Positions 1 to 6,908 of a stretch of DNA of 12,013 bases are shown one piece after another (position 1 is the stretch's first letter; every line of letters begins with the position of its first letter). The DNA is taken from contig CAMTPG010000050.1 of the NCBI GenBank assembly GCA_947074335.1, positions 1 through 12,013 on the forward strand, written 5' to 3'. This DNA comes from an uncultured Parabacteroides sp. (GTDB taxonomy: Bacteria; Bacteroidota; Bacteroidia; Bacteroidales; Tannerellaceae). The notes below the pieces were generated by a model. That model was not told where the DNA came from. It did not search any database and was given only the letters and a program-made list of their open reading frames with translations. Made by a program: the position numbers and the translations under genes.

Positions 1-1616
1 AATTCATGTTTCAATTCGGACTTTTAGATTTGAGTGTTCTTTCTTCGTACAAAGAGGAGCTTAATATTTATCTGAATCATAAATTTTATGAGTTAGATAT
101 AGACAAAATTAAAAAGGAAATTGCCGCGATTGAAGAATGGCTGACACAGAATCATGAAAACTCGAACCTGAAACAGTTTACAGACACCTCAAAAAAAATA
201 TTCGATGCTTCACTGTATGAAAAATACAAATGCATCGGAAACGAGACATTTACGGCAAAAGATTATCGTAAACAATTTGATGTTTTTGTTGAACATTATC
301 CCGTGATACTCAGCTCTACACTCTCATTAAACAACTGTACTCCCGAAGGTTTTTTATACGATTATCTGATTATCGACGAATCATCGCAAGTCGATATAAT
401 TAAGGCTGCCGTATGTTTTTCCTGTTGCAGAAATGTAATAATTGTAGGCGACAGCATGCAACTCTCGCATATAGTCGACGAGAAAAGCAAAGAAATAGTC
501 TGTCGGTTACATAATACATACAACATTGCGCCTGCTTATCATTATCTGGATCATAATATTTTAAATTCATTAAAAACGCTTTACGGCAACCAGATAAAAT
601 CTGTTTTATTAAAAGAACATTACCGATGCCATCCCGCCATTATCGGCTTTTGCAACAAAAAATATTACGATAATAAACTTGTCGTTATGACTACCGCCGA
701 TGGCCAACCGTTCAATATTATTGAGACGAATATAGCAGGATCCCGCAACAACACCAATCCCCGGCAAGCTGACGAAACAGTACTATATATCACCGAAAAA
801 TATGCCGATGATTATTCGAAAGTAGGCGTAATTACTCCCTACCGGAATCATGCCGATTTGCTGAAAAAGAAATTGCCGGCCGAAGCAGAGGCCGATACAA
901 TCCATAAATATCAGGGCCGGGAAAAAGAGACGATTCTGTTTAATACAGTCAGCAATCAAATCCATGAATTCATAGATAATCCTAATCTGATCAATGTTGC
1001 CGTATCAAGAGCTGTGAAAGAATTTATACTTGTAAAACCCGAAGCGATGGAAATTCCTCACGGAACTAATATTGGCGATTTAATTCGTTATATATGTTAT
1101 ATTACTGATCCGCATGAGGTTATTATAAAAGGCAGGATATGTTCTGTTTTTGATCTGTTATACAAAGAATACAACACGATTTTTACGGCTTTTATCGAAT
1201 CGAATAAAAAGCTGAAAGGATCTGCCGCTGAGATCATTATTCATAAACTGCTGACTGAAGAAATTTTATTGCCAGATTCTGTCTTCTCATCCATTGCCAT
1301 GGTCAGAGAATACAAATTAAAAGATCTGATCCGGAATTATGAACCCTTCTCTGCTGACGAAATCTCTTTTATTAAAAATAATTCCAGACTCGATTTTCTG
1401 CTTTACAGCAAAATTGATAAAACGCCTATCCTGGCTATTGAAGTAGACGGCGTTTCATTTCACGAAAATGAAGTGCAACAAAAGAGAGACAGTAAAAAGA
1501 ATCATATTCTTGAAATTATAAAACTGCCTTTGCTCCGCTTATCTACCAACGGACAGAATGAAAAGACTCAAATCATCGAAAATCTGCGGAATGCGATGAG
1601 AATATGTGATTTATAA
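1..1616 (+). CDS. SF1 (DNA2/Upf1-like) helicase with C-terminal nuclease-like domain, 5'-partial
   Basis: C-terminal part of an ATP-dependent superfamily 1 helicase. The reading frame is open to the left edge and no Walker A motif (GxGKT) is present, so the true start lies upstream; the ATG at 6 is probably internal. Numbering from that ATG: Walker B/motif II IIDESSQ (about 122-128), motif III VGDSMQL (147-153), EHYRCHP (203-209), ITPYR (276-280), motif V IHKYQGRE (299-306) and motif VI NVAVSRA (330-336). These order as in AAA_11/AAA_12 helicases. After a linker, residues 460-514 look like a PD-(D/E)XK fold of the DUF2726/Vsr-like kind: LDFLL (D463), AIEVDG (E479, D481), H486, then QKRD. Helicase-nuclease proteins of this type occur in DNA repair and in phage defence; which applies here cannot be told, because the neighbours are metabolic. 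Helicase assignment is strong, nuclease domain moderate. Confidence 0.88.
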   Translation, partial: FMFQFGLLDLSVLSSYKEELNIYLNHKFYELDIDKIKKEIAAIEEWLTQNHENSNLKQFTDTSKKIFDASLYEKYKCIGNETFTAKDYRKQFDVFVEHYPVILSSTLSLNNCTPEGFLYDYLIIDESSQVDIIKAAVCFSCCRNVIIVGDSMQLSHIVDEKSKEIVCRLHNTYNIAPAYHYLDHNILNSLKTLYGNQIKSVLLKEHYRCHPAIIGFCNKKYYDNKLVVMTTADGQPFNIIETNIAGSRNNTNPRQADETVLYITEKYADDYSKVGVITPYRNHADLLKKKLPAEAEADTIHKYQGREKETILFNTVSNQIHEFIDNPNLINVAVSRAVKEFILVKPEAMEIPHGTNIGDLIRYICYITDPHEVIIKGRICSVFDLLYKEYNTIFTAFIESNKKLKGSAAEIIIHKLLTEEILLPDSVFSSIAMVREYKLKDLIRNYEPFSADEISFIKNNSRLDFLLYSKIDKTPILAIEVDGVSFHENEVQQKRDSKKNHILEIIKLPLLRLSTNGQNEKTQIIENLRNAMRICDL

Positions 1617-1677
1617 TTTTATGCCAAATTGTTTTTAATTATTTGATTTAATTGATCATAGATTAAATTCTTTATCA

Positions 1678-1718
1678 GATTTCATTTAGTCAGATTCGAT
1701 GACAATTCTAATGAAATC
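1678..1718 (+). terminator. Possible terminator after the helicase gene
   Basis: GATTTCATT (1678-1686) pairs perfectly with AATGAAATC (1710-1718), and an inner GTCA/TGAC pair (1689-1692 with 1700-1703) closes a 7-base loop. A T-rich run (ATTATTTTTCG) follows directly. The stem is AT-rich and interrupted and lies about 60 bases after the helicase stop, so this is a weak call. Confidence 0.3.
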
Positions 1719-1789
1719 ATTATTTTTCGTTATTAGTACTATTTATTTCGTTTTAAAGGAAAATATTATAAATAATTAGCTGTCTATAT

Positions 1790-1797
1790 TAAATTTG
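1790..1797 (+). promoter_or_regulatory. Candidate Bacteroides-type -7 element for the first propeller gene
   Basis: TAAATTTG matches the Bacteroides -7 consensus TAnnTTTG exactly and lies 53 bases before the ATG at 1851. No clear TTTG -33 element sits about 19-21 bases upstream, so support comes from the -7 match and position only. Confidence 0.4.
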
Positions 1798-1850
1798 AGG
1801 CTTAAATGGATTCATACATTAAGATATGAAAATCAGAAAGTTAAAAATGC

Positions 1851-3152
1851 ATGAAAATGAAGTTTAAGTATCTTATTACAGTAACTGCAACTGCATTTAT
1901 AAGTATGCAGAGTTACACGGTTTTTGCTCAGGACTGGCCTCAGTTTCTGGGTCCGGAACGCAACAGTACCTCTTCGCAAAAGGGGTTATTAAAAAGCTGG
2001 CCTGCCGAAGGGCCGGAGGTGATCTGGTCTGCCGGAGTTGGTATTGGTTTCGGTGGTCCGGTGGTTAAAGACGGCAAAGTATATCTGCTCGACAGAGATG
2101 ATGAAACAGGCGATATCATGCGCTGTTTTGATCTGCAGTCGGGTAAAGAATTATGGAAGTATGCTTATAGTTCGCCCGGAACGGTATCTTTCCCGGGATC
2201 AAGAAGTGTTCCGCTTATTGATGATCAGTATGTGTATTCGTGCGGGCCGAACGGCGATCTGTATTGCTTTGATATCAATTCGCATAAGCCGGTCTGGCAT
2301 AAAAATATCTGGACCGATTTCGGGGGTAAAAAAATCCCGGTATGGGCTGTAACGCAGTCTCCGATTGTATATGATAATTTATTAATTATTGCCTCGCAGG
2401 CTCCCGATGCCGGTGTTGTGGCCTATAATAAAAAGAACGGGGAGATTGTCTGGAAAACTGCTTCGCTGGGAAATGAGAGTTATGTGAGTCCTAAAGTGAT
2501 CAATCTGCATGGCGAAGATCAGATCGTGATGGTTACATCGTCTACCAATAAATTCGCTTATCCGGATGCGCCGATGGTAATGGGTAATGTGGTTGGTTTA
2601 GATCCGAAAACAGGAAAAAAACTATGGGAATTTTCAGATTGGGATTGTCATATTTCTGTACCCTGTGCTGTGGATGCCGGAAATAACAAACTGCTCATTG
2701 CCGGCGGTTACGAACGTGGTGCAACTATGATTGAAGTACATAAAAATCCGAATGGTTCATTTAGTACTTCCGAGGTTTTTACAACGCTCGAATTTGGCGA
2801 TCAGACCAAGCCTCCCGTATTTCACGACGGTTATTTTTATGCGCAATATCGTACCAATTCACGGCGCGACGGATTGGTGTGTATGGATACAGAGGGCAAT
2901 ATAAAATGGAAAACAGGACGAGATCCGGGTTTCGATCGCGGAAGTATGATTGTGGCAGACGGATTAATCCTGGCTACCGACGGCATGAAAAAGTTGTATC
3001 TGTTTGAGCCGGATCCTACAGGATTTAAACCTTTAGCCAGTGCCGATTTATTAATAGAGGGTTCTCAGAACTGGGCACCGATTGCATTGGCCGATGGCAA
3101 ATTACTGATCCGGAATCAGAATGAAATGTTTTGTGTGCAGGTGGCCGAATAG
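1851..3152 (+). CDS. Exported PQQ-like beta-propeller repeat protein
   Basis: A 433-residue secreted or lipid-surface-facing propeller protein. The N-terminus is a signal peptide: basic MKMKFK, a hydrophobic stretch, and a likely cleavage after SYTVFA (residue 26), leaving a mature end QDWPQFLGPERN. That WPQF-G-P-R-N opening is typical of PQQ-like propellers common in Planctomycetes and Bacteroidota. Blades are marked by repeated tryptophan-docking-like motifs: FDLQSGKELW, FDINSHKPVW, YNKKNGEIVW and LDPKTGKKLW. No catalytic signature of a PQQ dehydrogenase was recognised, so cofactor binding should not be assumed; BamB-like scaffold folds look the same. It stands alone with its own candidate promoter and terminator. 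It is clearly related to the protein starting at 11064, with the shared pattern LL-x-x-WP-x-EGP-x-x-x-W after the signal peptide. The function is unknown. Confidence 0.88.
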   Translation: MKMKFKYLITVTATAFISMQSYTVFAQDWPQFLGPERNSTSSQKGLLKSWPAEGPEVIWSAGVGIGFGGPVVKDGKVYLLDRDDETGDIMRCFDLQSGKELWKYAYSSPGTVSFPGSRSVPLIDDQYVYSCGPNGDLYCFDINSHKPVWHKNIWTDFGGKKIPVWAVTQSPIVYDNLLIIASQAPDAGVVAYNKKNGEIVWKTASLGNESYVSPKVINLHGEDQIVMVTSSTNKFAYPDAPMVMGNVVGLDPKTGKKLWEFSDWDCHISVPCAVDAGNNKLLIAGGYERGATMIEVHKNPNGSFSTSEVFTTLEFGDQTKPPVFHDGYFYAQYRTNSRRDGLVCMDTEGNIKWKTGRDPGFDRGSMIVADGLILATDGMKKLYLFEPDPTGFKPLASADLLIEGSQNWAPIALADGKLLIRNQNEMFCVQVAE

Positions 3153-3204
3153 GCTTTAACAGGGGAGGAGCAATTCTTCAGTAATGCGCAGTAAAAATCT
3201 GCTT

Positions 3205-3250
3205 AACTAAAAACAGACGGATGTAATCGTACATCCGTCTGTTTTTAGTT
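3205..3250. terminator. Perfect bidirectional intrinsic terminator
   Basis: Arms 3205-3225 and 3230-3250 are perfect 21-base reverse complements around a 4-base loop (ATCG). The core stem CAGACGGATGTA is flanked by an A5 run on the left and a T5 run on the right, so an intrinsic terminator with a U-tract forms on either strand. It lies between two convergent genes, 52 bases after the propeller stop (3152) and 13 bases beyond the end of the minus-strand GTPase gene (3264), which is the expected place for a shared terminator. Confidence 0.92.
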
Positions 3251-3263
3251 GGTGGCAGCAAGA

Positions 3264-4358
3264 TTAACTCACCACTCTGTCATATCGGTAAGTAGGATTA
3301 GGACGTCCGGGTTGCAGATATTTCCAGGCTAAAATCTCCATGTTACAGGTTTGGGGGATATGATCCGTTAAACATTGTTCGATGATTTGATTTAATTGCT
3401 CGGGCGTTGATTCAACGCGTGCATTAATGGTGAGATGAATGCGATCAACATCATCGATTTTATTTCTGAATACAAGGGTATCACTTTTGCCGGTCAGATT
3501 TCCGATGGTAAACGAATTCTTCTCTTCGGCAATAACCTTTACATGGCCTACTGCCATTTCCTGTTTGTCAAATTCGGCTGCCAGTTCGTTTAATAAATTG
3601 TGTGTGATCCGGTTCCAGTCTTGTGCCTCACCGCTTAATGATAAAGTACCGTTTAACCAGCCCAATACAGCTTCGCCATGTGCATAGGTGTCATAATCCA
3701 CATCGACAATGCGCAATCCTGATTTTGGGTTTTCGATCACTTCATCCAGCCATGATTCGATGCCTGCATCCGTCAGGGCACTGAGTGTGCGGATTGAGGC
3801 ATAAGGATATACTTCGTGGGCTTTCTCATAGAGTTCGCTTAGTTCATCCGAATCTAACAGATCGGTTTTATTGATCAGCAGCATATCACATTCTTCAAAT
3901 TGCTTATCTACAATATAGGCGGCATCGGGATGTAAGCCTGATGTTCCTTTTTGTAATAAGGACGACAGACGGAAAGGATCGGCAACAACCGATAACGAAC
4001 AAACATCTAATTGGGCATTCCAGTGTTGTTTTAAGGGCTGGATAATAGTAGCCGATAAATCGGTACAACTGCCTACGGGTTCGGCTAAAATGATATCCGG
4101 TTGTTTTTTCTTGTTTAATTTTTGAATCGCTTCGGTGAAGCCGTTGAAATTACAACAGAAACAGCTTCCGCTAACCTCTTCGGTTTCCAGTCCGTTTAGT
4201 GTGAGCAATTTGCTGTCTACCAATTCGGGTGCCTGATCATTGGTGATTAATCCGACGGTGTATCCTTTTTGAATAAGCAATCGGGCTGCATGCCAGAGCA
4301 GTGTTGTTTTTCCGGCTCCCAAAAAGCCGCCGACTAAAATTAATTTTGTTTTTTTCAT
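3264..4358 (-). CDS. COG0523/CobW-type G3E GTPase (metallochaperone-like)
   Basis: A 364-residue cytoplasmic GTPase of the G3E family (SIMIBI class), whose members deliver metals or cofactors to target proteins. Visible motifs are Walker A GGFLGAGKTT (residues 10-19), a family-defining CxCC metal site in SGSCFCCNF (C66, C68, C69), AEPVGS (92-97) as the switch/Walker B region, and the guanine-specificity motif NKTD (163-166). The C-terminal third (about 220-364) does not read like a standard CobW_C domain and ends in a PGRPNPTYRYDR tail. The gene lies 22 bases downstream of the MIP fragment on the same strand, so the two were probably one transcript, and it ends at the bidirectional terminator. 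I saw no Shine-Dalgarno sequence, as expected in Bacteroidota, and no recognisable zinc- or cobalamin-responsive site. The metal served cannot be told from sequence. Confidence 0.88.
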   Translation of the reverse strand: MKKTKLILVGGFLGAGKTTLLWHAARLLIQKGYTVGLITNDQAPELVDSKLLTLNGLETEEVSGSCFCCNFNGFTEAIQKLNKKKQPDIILAEPVGSCTDLSATIIQPLKQHWNAQLDVCSLSVVADPFRLSSLLQKGTSGLHPDAAYIVDKQFEECDMLLINKTDLLDSDELSELYEKAHEVYPYASIRTLSALTDAGIESWLDEVIENPKSGLRIVDVDYDTYAHGEAVLGWLNGTLSLSGEAQDWNRITHNLLNELAAEFDKQEMAVGHVKVIAEEKNSFTIGNLTGKSDTLVFRNKIDDVDRIHLTINARVESTPEQLNQIIEQCLTDHIPQTCNMEILAWKYLQPGRPNPTYRYDRVVS

Positions 4359-4380
4359 TTCTATATTTTTTGATGATGGA

Positions 4381-4821
4381 TTAATTACAATCGCAGGATT
4401 TAGATGATTTTTTCATGGCCGGTTCCAGGATGTAGACAAAAAACCAGGCTGCCAGCACACCGCCGCTTAACGGACCGAATATGTAGACCCAGAAGAAACC
4501 GCCCTGATTATCGGGAAAAGCAGCCTGATTCCAGCCGAAAATCCAGGCCACCATACGCGGTCCGAAATCTCTGGCAGGGTTAAATCCGGCCTGTGTAAGC
4601 GGCGCAATTAAGCAGATAAGTGAGGTTACTGTTAAACCGATAAAAACAGGGGCAATGGCATCGCTTGGTCTGCCTACATTACAACCTTCGGTCAGGGCGA
4701 AGATAAAAAGCAGCAATAAAAAGGTACCAAATGCTTCGGCCATAATAGCCAGTGGCATCGTCATGGATGCCGTACTGCCCGGATTGGGATAATATTCGCC
4801 GAACATGCGGGCGGTATCCAC
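4381..4821 (-). CDS. C-terminal half of a MIP/aquaporin channel (5'-truncated, probable pseudogene)
   Basis: The 146 residues match the second half of a glycerol-facilitator/aquaporin-type membrane channel. They include a TM4-like stretch after MFGEYYPNPG, the segment IFALTEG, the second pore box GFNPARDFGPR with following AWIFGW, and a last membrane segment near GPLSGGVLAAWFF. Full MIP channels are about 230-280 residues with two NPA boxes; the first half (TM1-3 and NPA box 1) is absent. The frame is open upstream to a stop at 4921-4923, but it contains no ATG and no channel-like sequence, and the gap to the next gene (162 bases) is too small to hold the missing half. The start at 4821 is GTG; an ATG at 4806 is the alternative. 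No -7-type promoter was seen on this strand in 4822-4983. The C-terminus ends SCDCN. A functional half-channel is possible but less likely than a decayed gene. Confidence 0.75.
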   Translation of the reverse strand: MDTARMFGEYYPNPGSTASMTMPLAIMAEAFGTFLLLLFIFALTEGCNVGRPSDAIAPVFIGLTVTSLICLIAPLTQAGFNPARDFGPRMVAWIFGWNQAAFPDNQGGFFWVYIFGPLSGGVLAAWFFVYILEPAMKKSSKSCDCN

Positions 4822-4926
4822 AGAGGCGGCTGTTACTGCGGCATTTAAAACGAAAATTCTGCTTTTAAAAACGAATTTTGATTTTTTCGCGTTTATTCCC
4901 TGTTTTTTCGTTTTGGGTATTTATAC

Positions 4927-4958
4927 TTTATATATATAGTTACTATTATCTATATTTG
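4927..4958 (+). promoter_or_regulatory. Promoter of the terpenoid operon (Bacteroides-type)
   Basis: TATATTTG at 4951-4958 matches the Bacteroides -7 consensus TAnnTTTG exactly. A partial -33 element, TTTA (consensus TTTG), lies at 4927-4930 with a 20-base spacer. Transcription would start around 4963-4967, giving a leader of roughly 20 bases before the ATG at 4984. It sits in the 162-base gap facing away from the MIP fragment. Confidence 0.55.
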
Positions 4959-4983
4959 TTACAGTTGTTACTAAAAAAATATC

Positions 4984-5694
4984 ATGAAACCAATAATAAT
5001 ATGCGCCTGTTCATCACGTTCTTTTGTTAAAAAAGAAACCATAGCTGCTGTTGCTTCAGCAATTGAACAGCAAACAGATTATACATTGCAAATAGAAGCC
5101 GATTTATGTAATACATTCATAAACAGGACTATTTCCGGTGAAACGCCATCTGATACTCCGATAATTCTGGCCTGTCACTCACGAGCTATTCGTTCTCATC
5201 TGAAAGATACATTGATCCGTCCGGAATTAATAATCAATATGCGGAATAAATCTGTCGGAACTATTTTAAAAGAATTGAATCTTTTGCCTGATTCCGAAAA
5301 GGATCCGGTAAAATCAAAATATATGGAGATGCTTCATGCTTTACCGCATAATGAAGGTAAAGATGCCTGGTATCCGGTGATTGATAAAGATCGATGTACA
5401 GATTGCGGGAAATGTCATGATTTCTGTTTATTCGGAGTATATACTTATATTGATCAGGAAATAAAAGTAGTTAATCCGCAGAACTGTAAAAATAATTGCC
5501 CGGCCTGTGCCCGTATGTGCCCTTCGAAAGCCATTATTTTCCCGAAATATGATAAATCGTATATCAACGGAGGTATGGAAGAGGAGGAGCATTTTAATAT
5601 GGAAAATCTGGAATCTGTATATCAGGAACGACTCCGGTATAAATTACAACAACGCAGACAAAAAATAACGCTGCTTAAACGGGATAATCCATGA
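4984..5694 (+). CDS. Two-cluster 4Fe-4S ferredoxin with unassigned N-terminal domain
   Basis: A 236-residue cytoplasmic electron carrier and first gene of the operon. Residues about 130-190 form a bacterial-type ferredoxin domain with two cluster sites: C138, C141, C144, C148 (CTDCGKCHDFC) and C168, C172, C175, C179 (CKNNCPACARMC), each followed by a typical FGVY or PSKAI turn. The N-terminal 100 residues form a separate domain that starts IIICACSSRS and carries C7, C9, C42 and C64; the ACHSRAIRS segment faintly recalls hydrogenase/heterodisulfide reductase Fe-S subunits, but I cannot assign it. The C-terminus is charged and probably helical (EEEEHFN, then a Q/R/K-rich tail). The stop overlaps the radical SAM start by four bases (ATGA), so the two proteins are probably made in matched amounts; the natural inference is that this protein reduces the radical SAM cluster. 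Ferredoxin fold is confident, partner inferred. Confidence 0.88.
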   Translation: MKPIIICACSSRSFVKKETIAAVASAIEQQTDYTLQIEADLCNTFINRTISGETPSDTPIILACHSRAIRSHLKDTLIRPELIINMRNKSVGTILKELNLLPDSEKDPVKSKYMEMLHALPHNEGKDAWYPVIDKDRCTDCGKCHDFCLFGVYTYIDQEIKVVNPQNCKNNCPACARMCPSKAIIFPKYDKSYINGGMEEEEHFNMENLESVYQERLRYKLQQRRQKITLLKRDNP

Positions 5695-6908
5695 AACTCT
5701 ACAATTATAAAAAAACGATAGGAGCTGCACTTCGTGTTCCGCGCGAATGTTCTCCGCGAATTGTCTGGAAATTCATCTATAATTTCGGGATTAAGAACAT
5801 CCGGAATATGAATAATTTTGAAAAGCGACAGGCGAAAGGCTTGCCCTTTTTTCCCGCTTTTGTCATGATTTCGGTTACCGAAGCCTGTAATCTGGCCTGC
5901 AGCGGATGCTGGGTCTCTGCGCATGGACGGAAACAGCTTTCTGCGAGTCAGCTGGATGGTATTATCGAAGAATCCAAAAAAAACGGATCTACCTTTTTTG
6001 GCATTCTGGGCGGTGAGCCTCTGATGTATAAAGGGTTGCTGGATATTCTGGAAAAACACGATGATTGTTATTTTCAGTTATTTACTAACGGCACATTAAT
6101 TACCGACGAACTGGCACAGCGGCTTAAAAAGATGGGACATGTTACTCCTTTGATCAGTATTGAGGGATTAGTGGAAGAAAGCGACAAGCGAAGAGGACAA
6201 AATCAGGTATTCGAGCGCAGTTTATCAGGCATAAGAGCCTGTAAAAAGGCGGGATTGATTTTTGGTGTGGCTGCCAGTATCTGCAAAAGTAATTATGACG
6301 AACTGCTTACACGTAAATATATTGAGTTAATTGCCAAAGAGGGCGCTCATTATTTATGGTATTATATCTATCGGCCCGTGGGTGCTAATCCGAATATGGA
6401 TAATGCGTTATCACGTGAGCAAATTATCGAATTCCGCCGTTTTGTGGTGGAACAGCGGATGGATGCACCGTTATTTATTATTGAGACTTATTGGGATGAT
6501 CTGGGCAACGCACTTTGTCCGGCAGCTACCGGGATGAGTCATCATATTGCACCTTCGGGAGCACTTGAATTTTGTCCTCCTATCCAGATGGCAAAAGATT
6601 TTATTGATGAAAAGGCTTCCAATCTGACTGAGTTGTTTAATCGTTCTGAATTTCTGGCTGAATTCCGTAAAATGACGGCCGAAACTTCCAGAGGTTGTAT
6701 TATTTTGGAAAATCCCGAAAAAATGGTTGATTTTCTGATTGAACACGGAGCGGAAGATTCAACAAGTCGGAATACCGTACTCGAAGAATATAAAAAGATG
6801 ATGCCTCAGTGCGGACATCATATGGCGGATCAGGAGATTCCCGAAAAGAATGTATTCTATAAATTAGCCAAAAAGAAATATTTCTTTGGTTTTGGAGCTT
6901 ATGGATAA
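5691..6908 (+). CDS. Radical SAM protein, MoaA/PqqE/HpnH-like, with C-terminal cysteines
   Basis: A 405-residue radical S-adenosylmethionine enzyme. The 4Fe-4S/SAM-binding motif CxxxCxxC is in VTEACNLACSGCW (C66, C70, C73), followed by the GGEP SAM-binding motif (107-110), the strand FQLFTNGTLI (128-137) and SIEG (156-159), as in a TIM-barrel radical SAM core. Downstream cysteines C276 (ALCPAA), C295 (EFCPP), C336 and C374 (PQCGHH) may bind an auxiliary cluster, as in SPASM-type enzymes, though the spacing is not a clear SPASM match. The first 55 residues are basic and aromatic and might touch membrane. It is translationally coupled on both sides: 4 bases shared with the ferredoxin gene and 8 with the next. 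Beside terpenoid genes it may attach or rearrange a group on a lipid, as HpnH does on hopene; I cannot show that it is HpnH, and the substrate is unknown. Confidence 0.88.
   Translation: MKLYNYKKTIGAALRVPRECSPRIVWKFIYNFGIKNIRNMNNFEKRQAKGLPFFPAFVMISVTEACNLACSGCWVSAHGRKQLSASQLDGIIEESKKNGSTFFGILGGEPLMYKGLLDILEKHDDCYFQLFTNGTLITDELAQRLKKMGHVTPLISIEGLVEESDKRRGQNQVFERSLSGIRACKKAGLIFGVAASICKSNYDELLTRKYIELIAKEGAHYLWYYIYRPVGANPNMDNALSREQIIEFRRFVVEQRMDAPLFIIETYWDDLGNALCPAATGMSHHIAPSGALEFCPPIQMAKDFIDEKASNLTELFNRSEFLAEFRKMTAETSRGCIILENPEKMVDFLIEHGAEDSTSRNTVLEEYKKMMPQCGHHMADQEIPEKNVFYKLAKKKYFFGFGAYG

Larger units (their letters stand above)
1617..1850. other. AT-rich intergenic spacer
   Basis: This spacer separates the helicase gene from the propeller gene. 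It is very AT-rich and holds no convincing gene. It contains a candidate stem-loop (1678-1718) and a -7-like promoter element (1790-1797), both listed separately. A 7-codon ATG reading frame at 1806-1829 is too short to call. Confidence 0.6.

Noticed and set aside
1806..1829. Seven-codon ATG frame between the -7 element and the first propeller gene, possible leader peptide
   Set aside because: It has no run of regulatory codons and no paired attenuator hairpins; this length arises by chance in AT-rich DNA.
1851..3152. Annotation as a true PQQ-dependent alcohol dehydrogenase
   Set aside because: Only propeller repeats are visible; I recognised no dehydrogenase catalytic signature, and no PQQ biosynthesis gene is in the window.
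4831..4848. NAAVT encoded on the minus strand upstream of the MIP start, resembling NPA box 1 (NPAVT)
   Set aside because: Pro is missing, no TM1-2 sequence precedes it, and it lies too close to the second half; judged a chance match.
4927..4940. TATATATATAG run before the operon as a simple repeat or regulatory site
   Set aside because: It is short and within an AT-rich promoter region; no operator symmetry beyond TA repetition was seen.
5622..6059. Antisense 145-codon frame over the ferredoxin and radical SAM genes
   Set aside because: It lies opposite genes with clear conserved motifs, and its translation shows no recognisable family; other antisense frames such as 9277-9609 and 10696-10917 were dropped for the same reason.
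6886..6900. TTG start extending the DUF116-prenyl synthase upstream by five codons
   Set aside because: An in-frame ATG at 6901 with a short 8-base overlap is a more usual start; the extra residues add nothing domain-like.
5691..6908. Naming the radical SAM gene hpnH
   Set aside because: Only general radical SAM motifs are shared; the C-terminal cysteines and context are not diagnostic of HpnH.
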